Below are positions 1 to 12,003 of a stretch of 64,000 nt of DNA, piece by piece. The position numbers and the translations under genes are program-made. Source of the DNA: Xenoacremonium recifei (taxonomy: Eukaryota; Ascomycota; Sordariomycetes; Hypocreales; Nectriaceae); contig WOFQ01000016.1 of the NCBI GenBank assembly GCA_012184525.1, positions 619,038 to 683,037 on the forward strand, in the 5' to 3' direction. The notes under the pieces are model-generated. The model had not been told where the DNA came from and ran no database searches. It was given only the letters and a program-made list of their open reading frames with translations. The first letter of the stretch is position 1, and each line of letters opens with the position of its first letter.

Positions 1-2118
1 TTGGCGAGTGCCGTCACCCGCATCGCGATACGCGGTTCGAAATCCATCGACTCTAGTTGGCGCAATGCGAAATTACGACATGACAGCCTTCTTTCCGTTG
101 GATTGCTAGAGAGAGAGCGAATGGGAGCGTTCAGGGGAGGTTCTTTGTGGATGCATATGCGCGCGTGAGTGCGACCACCAACGCCAGCCTTTCACTGATT
201 CAGCCATCCCACCACACCCCATCCTCCCTTTTAGCCGCCCTCCCTTGCATGGCCTTTGTCCTCTGTCTCAGGGGGGCGCAAGCACACACGCGACCGCCTA
301 CTGCATTGGTCAATGTCCTGCCAAATCTGTCAGACCTGTCATCCGTCACAGCAGCGCGATCTCTGGATAGATCCGATACTAGGATCATGATGGAGTGCTG
401 AGGACGAGCACGTAGCAACTCATGGCGACGTCGGCGAGCATCGTGAAACGACATCCCACTCGGCCTCAACTACGTCACGGCCTCTCCTTACCGTGCTGCG
501 CCGCCCACCTGCCGGGGGCGCGAAAACCCTCAAAACTCTGCCAGCGTGTCCTCCGTCTTGCTTAGAGTTTTGCCAAACACGAGGTACCCAGTGCGTTACG
601 CCAGACCCTCGGGTTCATGTTCCCGCAGACCTGGTATTGTCCCTGTCTTGGGCTCGAACTTACACTGCAACAAGCTCTCGCCAAATATCTAGCATGGGGG
701 TCGTCACCCTGGAAAAGCGAGCCCGATTACAAAGGGAGGGCGTCGAGTACCGAGTACTTGTGGTACTTACGAAGCCACCATCTCGCGAGAGCGAAGGGGG
801 GTGTGGTATGAGATGGATCAAAATAGCCTTTTGATGGTCGAAACGCTATTGCGCTCATGGACGAAATCTTGCTCCTTTCAGGCTTGCGACAAACTCTCTT
901 GAGCCGATTCATCATGATGTACACCAGTCGCGATACCCGATCAGGCATTCTTCTAGAAGCATTCTTGCGCATCTCCAACAAGGTTTTCTCCATCGCAGAG
1001 TTACCAAACCTCCGGAGCCCTCGGTGACCCATTCGGGCTTCGCACAGGGCTCCAGGAGCCCGGTTCGCAGTCTCTGAATAGGCGCCAAGGGCCAGCCCTC
1101 AATCCAGGGGAAACCACACAAGACTGGAATCGAAGAATCTAGACCCTCGATGCCTCTTGTTTCACCTGGCCAGATGGGCCCGCCGTCGCCGTGTCTCGAC
1201 TCTCGACTCCAGCCTTACGACCAACAGCACTGCCACATGTCTCCATTGCAAATGGACACATCGGATCTGGCATCACGGGACGCTCCGTGATCTGAGATTT
1301 TGACTCTCTCCTTCGGCAACTCGACCTCGGGCTCCCAATGCGGAATCGGCGACTCTCGTTAGTTGTCGGCCTCTCGGCGACAGGTTGCCAAAGCGAGCAA
1401 TTGCCCACGGCAGCACTCTCGCCCAAGCAGGAGCTGATCAGCGTTCCAGGACTCAACACGCCCCCGTAGTCCAGCCGTTGAGTTTGACACCCGCCCTGCG
1501 GACGACGTCGTCCTCGTGCCCGGGCTCGGCTCCGCCAACCAGCCTCGACTGGGCTACGCCTCTCCACGCTGTCCGCGCCAATCGCAAGCCACTGAGCATC
1601 AATGGGCCATTGTTTCAGAGTTCAAGCCCCGGGTAGCTGCGCCGCTTCAATCCAGGAACACGGCGTCACTGGTGATTGTAGCATGACGGGGAGTTGCCCC
1701 CCACGAGCATCCGCGGGGCCTCAGTTGCGCCGTGATGATGAATTGAGACGGCGCGACTCCTCACATGACGATGTGTCCCGTGGTGTCTTCACCCTACGAA
1801 GAGATTATTCATCCCGTTTTGGATGCTGAAGGGGTTAGAGTTCGCCGGGCGCGATAGCTACTGCAGAAGCGAAGGGGGAGGGGAGCACTGGTAGGCCCCC
1901 CTTTCACTGTCGTGATGGCATCACCAACAACTATCTAGCCCCCTATTCACGATGCGATTTATCCCCAACAACACCAAACTCTATTCTCAGCTGGTGACCC
2001 TCCCTTGGAAAGATCAGCCTCCCTAGTGACTAAACTAGCAATGTCGCTTCTTTGTTGCTGTCGTCAACAGAGCGCGGGCCATCCTTTTTGAGCAAGGCGC
2101 CCTGGAGCGTTTCCTATT
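1..2118. other. Gene-free stretch downstream of the PNGase A gene
   Basis: I see no gene here. The open frames (for example 142 codons on the minus strand at 1139-1567) have no recognisable domain, no plausible splice partners and overlap frames on the other strand, as expected by chance in GC-rich DNA. The right end will hold the 3' untranslated region of the minus-strand PNGase A gene. A GGTTCGAA string near position 32 resembles a tRNA B box but has no tRNA fold around it. Confidence 0.6.
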
Positions 2119-4507
2119 CTACCTTCCGCCAACGGCTTTCTCATTTGCGTCGTTTACTTTCTTTGTCGAATTGCCAAATACTGACGCCCCTATCTTAACG
2201 GTAATATGCTTGTGTCCCCCGTTTTGTCGATGAGTGTCGATCTCTTCCGCCTTTTCGACCTCATCTGGCTCCTGATCTGGCTCAGCGATTCCCTGTTGGG
2301 CCATACCCTGATTTTCATTCTCCTGCTCCTCGTCATTTTGGACGTCCGCGGGCACAAACTCCGCACCTAGCTCAGAAATTCCCTGTTGGGCTATGTCCTG
2401 ATCTCCATTCTCCTCTTCGTCGTCATCCTGGCCGTCTGCGGGCACAAACTTGCCCATGAGAGCCCGGGCGCCTAGTGGCGCATAGCCGTCCGGCCCAGTC
2501 GCAGACGCATTTTCGATCGCCAACGGCGTGTTCTGATCATGCCTGAACTCGTAATGGCGGGTGAGCTTGTATAGCTCGACTGAATCTGCAACAACGGTCT
2601 CGTTGACTGTCGTAATAGCACGGCTGTAAAACTCAGGATCGGGCCAATAACCAGAACGACGTCCGAAATAGGCATTATAGGCTCCGAGCTTGAAGCCTCC
2701 CTCTACGGTGGCTGATCCGGTGCTCATGCCGGGGCTCGGCCGGTCGCAAAAGAGGGCGTGGCCCTGACGCCATTCTGTCGAGCTGATGCCACTCGTATAC
2801 TCCTGCCTGCCGGGGTCAAAGTACTCCCGCCAAAGCTCGATGCCAGTGTGCAGAGCGGATGCGTGCCGCGCAGAGACGCTCATGTGCTGGGTCAGGTTGG
2901 CGTCGATGGTGACCTCGCAGTCGTCGGTCTTGCCGTACGTCACACGTGCCTTGATGGGGTACTGGAAATTTGAGTAGAAGTCCTCAACGCCGTCAAGCTT
3001 GGTCAACGTGTTGCCATCGTAGTTGGAGTAGAGTACGTGGGTGATCCCCTGAGCCGAGAGTCGGCCCCAAGACCTGCCAAAGAAAGTCTGCTCGACTACA
3101 GCCTCGTGCTGCCGACTTGCAGCAATGACCTGTCCTTTGATTTCGAAAAAGCGCTTTAATTTTTCCTCGTATTCCAGCTCGCCGTTGTCTTCAATACGGG
3201 CGCTGTTCGCATCCTGATCGAATACCACTGTGTTCTTGCTCACCAATGGCATCGACCCGTTGGTAATGGACGGCAGACCTCTGTCCAACCATAGAAACAC
3301 CTTACCATTTAGCGACCACGATGCCGCTGGCAACTCCTTAAGCTTTGCTGGCGATACCGAATCATCCACTGCATACGCTCGTAACGTAAAGTGATGCTCC
3401 TGCCCATCGCTGAGATAACCCACCCACGGCGAGATGTCCATCTCCAGATCTCGCACATCCAATGCCTGTAACGGCAGCAGTGGACGATGCAACGGCGGCG
3501 CTACACCTCCTGATCGCACCAGCGGGAACGGCCACACGATGCCTGCGAGTTGCTCGTCGATGTACAGCTGCACCTCGCGGAAGGCCGATCCCCCCGGCAG
3601 CGGCGCGCCGACCTCCGGCCCCAGTCCGCCGCTCATCCGGTCCGGCACGTGGGCCCACCAGAACTCATCGTCCCCGCCCGCCACCGCCGTCGCCGCAACC
3701 CCGACATGCGCGCGGTGTATATTGCGCGGGAGCGTGACAGCATCCCCAATCGGCATAACGACATCCGCGGGGCGCGGCCTCGGAAACACACCCTCCGTCT
3801 CCTCACTCGGCGGCCACTTCCCCCCACCCGTAGGCTTGCGGAACGTATTCCTCGGCTGCCAGAGAAAAAACGACGCCTCGATCTCGACGCGCAGGACAGA
3901 TGTGTAAGCGTATGCGTCGGCGGTGATGTTGTCTTCGGCGTGGACGGTGAAGCGCACGGGCTGGGAGGCGTTGAAGAGCGAGCGGTAGGGCGTGACGTCT
4001 TTCCAGGCGGTCCATGTGACGGGGGCGTGTGGGCGTGGTTGCGCGGTGGTTGTGCGCCAGATCTCGACGTCGCCGATGTGCAGCGTGGCGAGGCGGTCGG
4101 GGCTAAGGCCGGGGGAGGAGTGGGCTGTGAGGTTGAGGATGATGCGGTTGAACATGCAGGGCGGGACGGTGTATTCTCCTTTTTTTCAGTTTCTGTTAGC
4201 CCGCCAGTTCGTCTCAGTATACGAGGGCAGGGCACCCACCAACAAACGAGTCCTGCTCAGGACCATGGAACTTATTCTTCACCAGCGTCGTCCGACAATC
4301 CGCCTCGAGCGGCACCTCAGGCACCCGCCACTGAGATAACCCAACAGGGCCTCCCGGACTGAACACCGGGCCCGCGGGGGCCACGCAGGCGAACTCGTCC
4401 GGGACGACATTCGGGTCGAGGGGATTCAAGCGCCCGGGGACTTTCGGGGGCGCGGGGAGAACGTCTGCTGCGACGAGCGGGAGGAGGAGAAGTATTGGAA
4501 AGCGCAT
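2119..4507 (-). CDS. Secreted peptide-N4-(N-acetyl-beta-glucosaminyl)asparagine amidase A (PNGase A family)
   Basis: Predicted 775-residue glycoamidase of the plant/fungal PNGase A family, which removes N-glycans from glycopeptides in the secretory or extracellular space. Exon 1 (4507-4240) starts with a signal peptide (MRFPILLLLPLVAADV). A 61-nt intron (4239-4179, donor GTGGGT, branch GGGCTAAC) joins it to exon 2 (4178-2119) and gives the family block FVGEYTVPPCMFN, followed by DRLATLHIGDVEIWRTTTA; that block decides the splice. The acceptor is A-rich, and one 3 nt further on is possible. The family core covers roughly residues 60-640. The last ~130 residues are unusual: very acidic, with a 30-residue unit present twice (FVPAD..AQQGI), then a basic end. 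The start is the first ATG before the signal sequence. The next minus-strand gene begins more than 5 kb away, so no operon-like context applies. Family assignment is secure; substrate is inferred. Confidence 0.85.
2272..2451 (-). repeat. Two-copy 90-bp in-frame repeat in the PNGase A tail
   Basis: Two adjacent 90-bp units (2451-2362 and 2361-2272) each encode 30 residues that open with (K/E)FVPAD, continue as an Asp/Glu/Asn/Gln-rich stretch and end with AQQGI plus four to six residues. The copies have diverged mostly in the acidic part. This looks like a recent internal duplication in a disordered acidic extension. Confidence 0.8.
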
Positions 4508-5781
4508 CGTTGTAGAGATGGAGCTGAAGAGGAGTAGGTTGATGTGAAGGGAACTTCATTTCGAAGGAGGGGATGCGAGAAATGAAGAAGACAGATCTTC
4601 TTTATATTGAGGGTCTATGATTGCTGCTGGGCTCATCACGGTATCGTGAAGATAGTTGGGCTGGCAAAGTTAATCTACACTTACACGGAGCTTGTCCATA
4701 TGTCTAAGACACTTCCCGTCCCTACATTGCCACTTCTGGAGGTGGCTGTAATCAAAAATCCAGCACATGAGAAATGTTGCACATGAGATAAAAACCAGCT
4801 CTAGGAGAGAATATTTTATCCTTTCTTACTATGAGCAAGTCACAGTAATGAAAACAGAGCTTCAAGTCCAAGTGTTGAATTCCAAGAACCCCAAAAGGTG
4901 CCCTCTATGTAAGGGCGGGTATGCTGTGGTATATCTAGGTGGGTAATAGTAGGTACATTATTATACAAGAGGATAGATTATGCCTCTGTCCAGCAATACC
5001 AAGATTTAACTCCATTGCCCCCAAAAAATATCGCGTTGGAAAGTGACGGTGTCCAAGCAGTTATGCGAAGAGGAAGAAAGAAGACAATCAGAGTGCTCGT
5101 GTAAGCATCCCTGCGCACACGAGTCAAGGCCCTGCAGCCAGGATCCAAGACCTCGTCATGGACCAGACCATGCATTCAATAAACTAAATCCCCCCCGCCC
5201 CGAAGCAGCCACCAGCGCCTCTTTTTCTCATCAGAAGCGGGGGCACGTTTTCTTCGGGGTGTTGTTGCGTTTGACCACCATCGTGGAAAACCTCCCTTGC
5301 CTGGACGGCCCCCGCCATGGGATCGTCGAAGGCTTCCTTAAGAAACAAGGACCAGGGGTCTTGGAGGGGTCTTGGAGGGGAGGGAGAGGGGCGGCACGAG
5401 CCATATGGGGATTATCGGCGGAAATAATCAATGCGCTGCCTGTCGTCTGCGGGCGAGCGGCTGGGATCATGGGTTGGTGTTGGTTAGGTTGTGCTTTGAC
5501 GGGCTAATAAGTGGAATAGCCCAATTTGAGAGACTTTTCTCTCGCTCTCTCAGTTAGCTAATTCGAGGGTTTTAGCGAGGTAGCGCTTGGATGATTGCTG
5601 CGAGTGGTGATGGGGTCTGAGACATGGTGGTTCTTCAGAGCCAGCTGAAGGTGTCGTGATCCGAGATGGGTGATCTCGGGGTCCCAGGAACTCGGAAAGC
5701 CTGTCCGGAGCACGGATCGGGCAGACGACAGGAGGGGAGGGGAGGGGAATAACGCGGACTGGCATCCGGATCATCACCCAT
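4508..5781. other. Intergenic region between two minus-strand genes
   Basis: Holds the promoter of the PNGase A gene (right of 4508) and the 3' untranslated region of the gene at 5782. The stretch around 4,560-5,000 is clearly more AT-rich than its surroundings. Short open frames on both strands lack recognisable domains. No RNA gene or repeat is evident. Confidence 0.5.
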
Positions 5782-6450
5782 TCAAGCGCGGGCGTTGTCC
5801 CAGTACCGCTTCCGCGCGGAGATGGCTGTCTTGTCACCCTGGAATCGGTGCTGGAAAAAGTTGAAGACGGCGAACTCGTCGCGCGTCATGACGTAGGAGT
5901 CGGGCTGGGCCTGCACCTTGCCCCAGATGTCGGCCAGCGCGGTCTCAAGGATCTTGCTAATGGTCGGGTCCGACGCGCCGTCGGGGCTCTCGCGTGCAAT
6001 CTCCAGCGCCTGGGCGACCGAAGCATCCTGTTGCTGGCGGTGCTTGGCGGCGGCGGCGGCAGCGGTCACGGTAGTCATGGTCTCGAGCATTGACGGGCTG
6101 CCCATGCTCATGAGGGTGTAAAAGTCGGCAGGCGGGGGTAGAGACTGTTGGTGGTGATGCGGCTGGTGGTGTTGAGGGGCTGGCTGGGGGAACGAGTGGT
6201 GATGCGGCGGCGGCGGTGGCGGTTGCTGGTGCAGACGTTGCGACGACGAGAGCACCGGTAGCGACTGTGAGTGCTGGTGACGGTAGGGCACCGGCTGGTA
6301 GTGTTGAGGGTGGTAGTAGGACTGGTGGTGGTGCTGCGGCTGGGGCTGGAAGTCCTGGGGATGGAGGGACAACATGGTTTGGTGAGGATGCGAATGTCTA
6401 ATATATGCCGACGACGGAGACGGGCCTGGCGCCACGGGCGACTCGCTCAT
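5782..6450 (-). CDS. His/Gln/Pro-rich protein with a conserved-looking C-terminal module (function unknown)
   Basis: Predicted 222 residues with no intron needed. Residues ~20-110 are a low-complexity His/Gln/Pro/Tyr-rich region with runs of prolines and histidines, of the prion-like type. A short poly-Ala run follows, then a compact C-terminal part (~150-222) with ordered composition, including ILETALADIWGKVQ and RDEFAVFNFFQHRFQGD. I believe this C-terminal module recurs in Pezizomycotina hypothetical proteins but cannot name a family. The ATG at 6450 (MSESP) is the first in frame. A second ATG at residue 29 (MLSLHP) has a good CACCAAACC context and could be the real start. The gene lies alone, with ~4.5 kb of gene-free DNA upstream, as is often seen for developmentally regulated fungal genes. 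No function is claimed. Confidence 0.65.
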   Translation of the reverse strand: MSESPVAPGPSPSSAYIRHSHPHQTMLSLHPQDFQPQPQHHHQSYYHPQHYQPVPYRHQHSQSLPVLSSSQRLHQQPPPPPPHHHSFPQPAPQHHQPHHHQQSLPPPADFYTLMSMGSPSMLETMTTVTAAAAAAKHRQQQDASVAQALEIARESPDGASDPTISKILETALADIWGKVQAQPDSYVMTRDEFAVFNFFQHRFQGDKTAISARKRYWDNARA

Positions 6451-9400
6451 GTACAACAAGGTTCAGGGTCGACAGGGCGGCCACTGGAGGTACAGCAAGG
6501 CAAGGCAAGGTAGGATCAGGGTATCTTGAGAGTCGGTCTGGCGTTGCGGTACAGGCCAGGCAGGCTAAGGCAAGGCAGGTCGACCGGCGAAGGGGGTGCT
6601 GGGTGTGCTTTGTGGGGGTGGACGAGGCCGCGGACGGGGATAGTGTGTAATAGCCCTTGACAGCTGGGGATGTGTAATGCAATGCAAAGCACTCAATGCC
6701 CTGCTTTGGCCGGGGGATCGGGTCGGACTAGGGCGACGTGGTGGTGATGATGATGATGGGGGAAGAGGAGATGGCGGTTAGGGATGGAGATGATCAGGAG
6801 GGGGAGTTTCCGAAGGAGGGCAAGAGCCGCGGAGAGCAGTTTCGCTCTTTCCGTTTGCCTGGTGGAATATCGAATTTGGCTTTCGCGTCGGGGGCGAGCA
6901 GCGAAAGTTAACAAAGACACCTGGTCCTTGTCATATGTCAGAGAGGCGAGTGAGGCGAGTAAGGCGGCGGACGGCGGAGGGACGGCCAGTTGCCAGGGAT
7001 CTGACGGGAGGCGGGAGGGAGCAACAGCGTGTGGAGGGGTGTTGGTGTTGGCCTGGCCGTGGGTGTGTAAGAGTATGACCGGCGGCGGCGATGGGCGCTT
7101 GTGATGTGTGCTCTGGCGTCTCTGAGTCGACCGGGATGATGCTGGGACAGGCAAGGATGTGACTGAGAGGAGGCTGCCACTGGAGCAAATACGACGACGA
7201 TCTGGTGGTGCGGCTGGTGGAGAGAGAGGTTGAAGGTACAGAGTAAATGTTATACAGACAAGACAAATACTGGCAGCAACGAGGGCGGTGACTTGCTCCT
7301 TTTTAACTTTTGAGTAGACAAGAGGGGAGTAGTATTGTAGGAGACCCGGGGATTTGGGAGCTGGCACAACGTCTTTCCTTTATACCAGTTGACAGAGTTT
7401 CACATCCACCACCCGCCGTCCACGGACTCCGTCACGCTGGATCGCCCGTCTCCCCCTGCTGGCGCGGAGGATCCAACCCGGAAAGCTAATGAATGGCAGA
7501 GTGAAGTCAAACAAGGGGAGCAAATTCCCAGAGCCCGCGGGCGTGACGTGGAAAGGGAAAGGGAAAGGGGGGTGTCTGCTGAGTTGCGTTGCGTTGCGTT
7601 GTCGACTCCAGGACTCAAAAGTTAGTCTCAGGCACCACGAGGACAGCAGCCTCTCGCTCTCCCACCCCGCTTTCCGGGCGAGAGACGACCATGTACCTCT
7701 GACCTTGCCGCGGTACTCGGTGCAGAGACACGAAGACAGGCCCAGCGCGACCTCCAGCCCGCTACGGCGACTCCCCTCGAGGCAGGCATGTAACCGCCAG
7801 AGTCATGGCGAAAGGTTAATAATACAGTGTACGGACACACCCCCTGCTCTGGGGCTAGACAGCTAGAGAGGCGACGATGCCAAAGTCTATGCACGGGATC
7901 CTCCGCAAGGGTGGAACATGACACTGTGGCTGCCACTTATATACTTTCTGTCAACAGACTTTGGGACAGGGCGGGCGAGGTGCACACGCCTTGCCCGAAC
8001 AGGCGACCCGTCTGGGCGAGAGCAGACACACAATACACACAATAGGGTTGCGAATGCTCGTACAGAGGCGCCATTCGGGCAAGGCTGGCCACTGTTGCGC
8101 ACCTCCTGTGGCTGGTGGGTTTCGCGAGTGAGGTTTCACGTTGGTTGCTGTCTGTTTGCTTTGTCTCTTATTTCCGTTGTGCACGGAAACAATGACGGCC
8201 GACTGGCTGGGCTGGGCTGGCAACTGTCACGTCAATTAATTCCCCGCTACGGTCAATTTCCCACGTTCCAGCCTGGCCTGTGCGCGGCCTGCAACAGGGC
8301 CTGCTGGGCCTGCTAAGAATTACTCCATGCTCCATGCTGCAGGTGATGAGGGCGTGACAGCAGCCGCATGGACGAATAGGCCGGGGATGGCGATGAAGTG
8401 GTTTCCGCATTTACATTGACCAGAGCCTGCCAGCCAGCCACCCCAAGTTTCTCTCGAGGTCAGCAATCAATCAATCCCTGCTTGATAGCCCTGCAGCTGC
8501 AGCACTGCAGCATCGCAGCGCTAGCACAATCACACTCATCCATGCAGCATGCACTTCTCCATGTGTCGTCAACGCTTCTCCCATCATCCCACTCTCTCGT
8601 TCTCCATCCAACCACATCTGGCCGTTCGTTTCTCCAAGCGCGTCTCCATCCAGCTGCATGTGCAGTGCAGAGTGCCATGCATGCATCCGGATGCCTGTCT
8701 GTCAGTCAGTCACCGCTTCACCTCCGTAATTGTAATTGCTCTCCATCGCCGGCCGTTTTGGCCTCAAACTATAACTCCTCTACCTGCCCGGATCGCTCCT
8801 CTACCGGCCGCCGAGTCAGCCTCACGACCCAGCTGGTGCGAATGGAGTCATTAGCAGCCCCGCCCACCACCGCTTCTCCTTTGTTCTTTGTGAGTTGCTT
8901 TACCGGGCGATCACTGAGCGTTCCCGTTTCCCCCCACTGGTGCTTTGCCCGATGTGTGGAATCCGGTTCGCATCGCCTCAAAGGGGGAAGAGTGAGGCTA
9001 TTGCGTTGCTCCTACGCCGAAGATCCCTTATTAAGAGACAATACTATAGACGCCTGCTGCATCCACTCGCCGCTGCGTCCGGGATCGACAATGGCAAGAA
9101 GCCGTCCATGTCGGGCTTGATGCGATGTACTGTACACATGCAATGATTAGTGATTGAGGTACATGTTCCAAGCAACGTCAGCGCCAAGGCGTCAATACTC
9201 CTCGAGGCACCCTTTCAGGGATATCCGGCATGGCATCGACAGCGGCCCTACTCCGTATAGACGCTCTCCGGAGTTACACGCACGGCTGCTGCAACTCGGC
9301 CAGGGATAATTATGGGGCCGCGAGCGTCATGCCTTCTTCGGAGTGACAGCGACTGCAACGCGATATCTGACGATCCTGGAGGTGTTGTTGCATCCGTGCA

Positions 9401-10983
9401 ACCAATGCCATCACCACCGCCACTCGACGATTGCATCTCGTCAGCCTCGTGACAGCATTTCGCCCTTCCAGACGCCCCTAGCCTGCGAAGCGAAGCCGAA
9501 GCAAAAAGCAAGCCGCCGTTGGGGCCGGCCACATGGTCAGCCGCAATCTCCTTGTACCAGTTGCTGGCTCCCTCGACCAGCGTTCGTCCCGGTCTTCTAC
9601 CATAGGATTCAGGACCAAGAATCAAACTCTAAATCCGAGCCGCCGGCCCTCGCACCGCTGTTTAGTGATTTGTTAGCGAGCGCTCTCCTCTCCCTTCCTG
9701 GAGAGCTCGACACTGAAGGGGCTCCGCTGGGCGCGTGGTGTCGACCCCAACGGTGGCTAGACGGAACTCTATTCGACGCCTGCACGCGCGGAGAATAAAA
9801 AAAAATTTCACAGAAAAGTTGCGAGGGAGTTCCAAGATGCTGCAGAGGGAGGCAAACAGAGAGAATGGCCGAGGCTCGCGATGGAACGCCGCCTGTCAGT
9901 GTCATTCTGTGCGACCCGAGTGACAGCTGCCACCAGGCGCTTACAAACAGAGTGTGTAAATTTCCTGCGCGCGCGGCGACTCAGGCTCAGGCTCAGGCTC
10001 AGGCCCTCTGGAAATCCCGGGCCCGGCTATGGCCTGCCCACCTCATCCATCATCCTCCGGCCGGAGCACGGAGCTGTCTGTTCGAGGTAAAGTAATTTCC
10101 AGAAGGCCACAATCCGCATCGTCATGACACGAAACCTGGAAATCCCGCCCTGGATAGCGCAAACCTTGAGCCCCTTTCTCCTCCCTCCCTCTTCTTTGAG
10201 AGAGACTCGGACTGTCACGACTCGACTCGCCTGTCCGTCCTCTCGTGACCTGTCCGCTCTGCTCTGCTCTGTTCTGCTCCGGCTCCGCTCCTCGCGCTCC
10301 ACTCCTTCTACGGCTTCTTTCCTCCCGAACCATGGTTCTAGACGTCCAGCCTCACCGTACGATTTTATCTTTCATTGAGCCTTCTAGGCTGGCCGTTGAC
10401 GAGAGCCTCATGGGCGACCGGCGCTACAGAGCCGCCTAGTAGGAAAACCACACACGCCCCTCCTCAGCGCGATTCTCAGCCGTTGGGCGCAACTGTAAAT
10501 GCGTGGTGCGTGCCGGTCATCCAGCATCCAGGAGATTACGCGCACCTTCGCCCAAACCTTCTTTTCGGAGCCTCGTGTCAAACGCACGCCAAACTCGGCC
10601 TGCTCACTAACATCAAACCTCCGAGACAGGTGCCGGCCGAGTTGCCCAAAGCCGCTGGTTGGTGGTGGTGGTACAGGATTGGTAATGCTAAAGGTACAGT
10701 ACAGTACAGACAGAAATCTAAATCCAAATCTAAATCCTCCTCCCCTTCTAGTCCGTTTCCCGTCGCCGCCGCCGCCGCCCAGGTTACTGTACATACTTAC
10801 ATATACACGGAGTGATGTAGATTAAGCTTTTCGTCTTGCTTTCGGTGTAATTGCGCATGGTGCATCCCATGGAGAAAAAGAGGATTCAGTGGAGATGCCT
10901 TCGTCGTCCCGCGGCTTGCCCCCTTTTCTCTTCTCCAGCATGTGTCTAACCCCCTAGACTCACATGTAGGATGACTTCTCTCA
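6451..10983. other. Long gene-free region upstream of the His/Gln-rich gene
   Basis: About 4.5 kb without a supportable gene. The part next to 6451 (to ~7,400) is pyrimidine-rich on the minus strand and is the likely promoter and leader of the gene at 5782. It contains long open frames, but the 224-codon one (6693-7367, minus) begins at GTG and encodes low-complexity sequence. Frames at 8398-9120 (+) and 10375-10815 (+) have chance-like composition. Short simple repeats occur, such as four copies of a GGCTCA-type hexamer near 9,981-10,005 and CTGGG units near 8,205-8,220. Confidence 0.55.
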
Positions 10984-12003
10984 TCAGCCCCGCGTCGTCT
11001 TCTTGCCGATATTCCACCCCCAGGATCGCAGCGTCTTGACGACTTTGGGCGTAACCGCCGCCGTTAGCGGCACCCGGAAGAAGATGAAGCTCTTGTGGAT
11101 GGCGTACGCCAGTGCCAACTGAGTCGCAAGGCCTGAAGATCTTCGTTAGCCGCCATCCTTCGTGCACATCTTGACGTCTCTGCCAGACCGCGCCGTCAAC
11201 AGAAACAAAAGTCAACAGAAACAAAAGAAAGAAAAATTTTGATACTCACTGGCATGTTCCTTGTTCTTCTGCGATGCCTCCTCAACTCCCCAGCCTACCA
11301 TCTCCACCTTGTCGCTTATCTCGCCGTTGCCAAGCGTCTCCGTTTCCGCCGCCTTCACGCTGCCCCAGTACTTGTGCCACGCCTCCTTCACCGGCGCGGG
11401 AATAATCGACGTGACAGTCGACACTACCTGGTGCTCGACCTTGCCTAGGGAATCGTTAGCATCGTCCAACTAGCGAGGAGGATCTCCCAGGGCCCAGATG
11501 CGCGGCTGGAAGCCCAGCCAGGACGATCGAGAACACTCACCGATGGCCTCTGTCCCCACGGCCCGCACGAACAGGAAGCAGAAGGGGAAATCCAAAACGC
11601 TCAGCGCGAGGTAGACGCCCACGGCTGCCCAGCCATACTCCTTGGAGAGTTTTTTGAGCCGTTGCGAGAGCGTCAAAGACGCCTCTGCCTCCTTGGACCC
11701 CTCCTTGGCCCCTTCCTGCGACGCCTTGCGCCGCGCAGAGAATCGGAAGCCGCGTCGAAGCTCCCCTCGCGCGAACCTTTGGTTTGTTGTGCCAAACCGC
11801 GGTAGCGTAGGCCGGCTACCGAACCTCCTCGTCAAGAGGCTCTCGAACGCCGTCGTCCTCCCCCGCCATAGCTGCGCGGGAAGCTCTTCTCGCGCCTGAG
11901 ATGTGAATAGTCTCCTCGAAGCACCGTTCCAGAACTTTATGGAAGCGGCTTGGTCCAACGGCTTCAGGGATAGCTGAACGCCACGAATGGGTTGTCGTAA
12001 CAT
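10984..12003 (-). CDS. Mitochondrial DUF1279 (FAM210-type) membrane protein
   Basis: Predicted 268 residues from three exons: 12003-11541, 11444-11250 and 11132-10984, with introns of 96 and 117 nt (both donors GTGAGT; acceptors CTAG and CAG). The first ~100 residues are rich in Arg, Ser and Gln with few acids, like a mitochondrial targeting presequence. The DUF1279 domain begins at LSQRLKKLSKEYGWAAVGVY and contains a membrane helix (VYLALSVLDFPFCFLFVRAVG). It continues through exon 2 (VSTVTSIIPAPVKEAWHKYW) and ends in exon 3 with a second hydrophobic segment (ATQLALAYAIHKSFIFFRVPL) and a basic tail. Family members are mitochondrial membrane proteins whose molecular role is poorly defined. 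The splices are fixed by the continuous domain. No functional link to neighbours is seen. Confidence 0.82.
11195..11226. repeat. Perfect 16-bp tandem duplication inside an intron
   Basis: The unit GTCAACAGAAACAAAA occurs twice head to tail (11195-11210 and 11211-11226) within intron 2 of the DUF1279 gene. It accounts for part of that intron's unusual length (117 nt against ~50-60 nt for most in this window). Confidence 0.9.

Noticed and set aside
1139..1567. 142-codon minus-strand frame
   Set aside because: No homology-like features, and an 83-codon frame overlaps on the other strand.
3550..4362. 270-codon plus-strand frame
   Set aside because: Antisense shadow of the PNGase A gene, crossing its intron.
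6693..7367. 224-codon minus-strand frame with a hydrophobic segment
   Set aside because: It begins at GTG, has low-complexity Pro/Ser/His content, and lies in the pyrimidine-rich leader region of the gene at 5782.
8398..9120. 240-codon plus-strand frame
   Set aside because: The composition is that of random GC-rich DNA (many Cys, Ser, Arg), with no domain and no splice partners.
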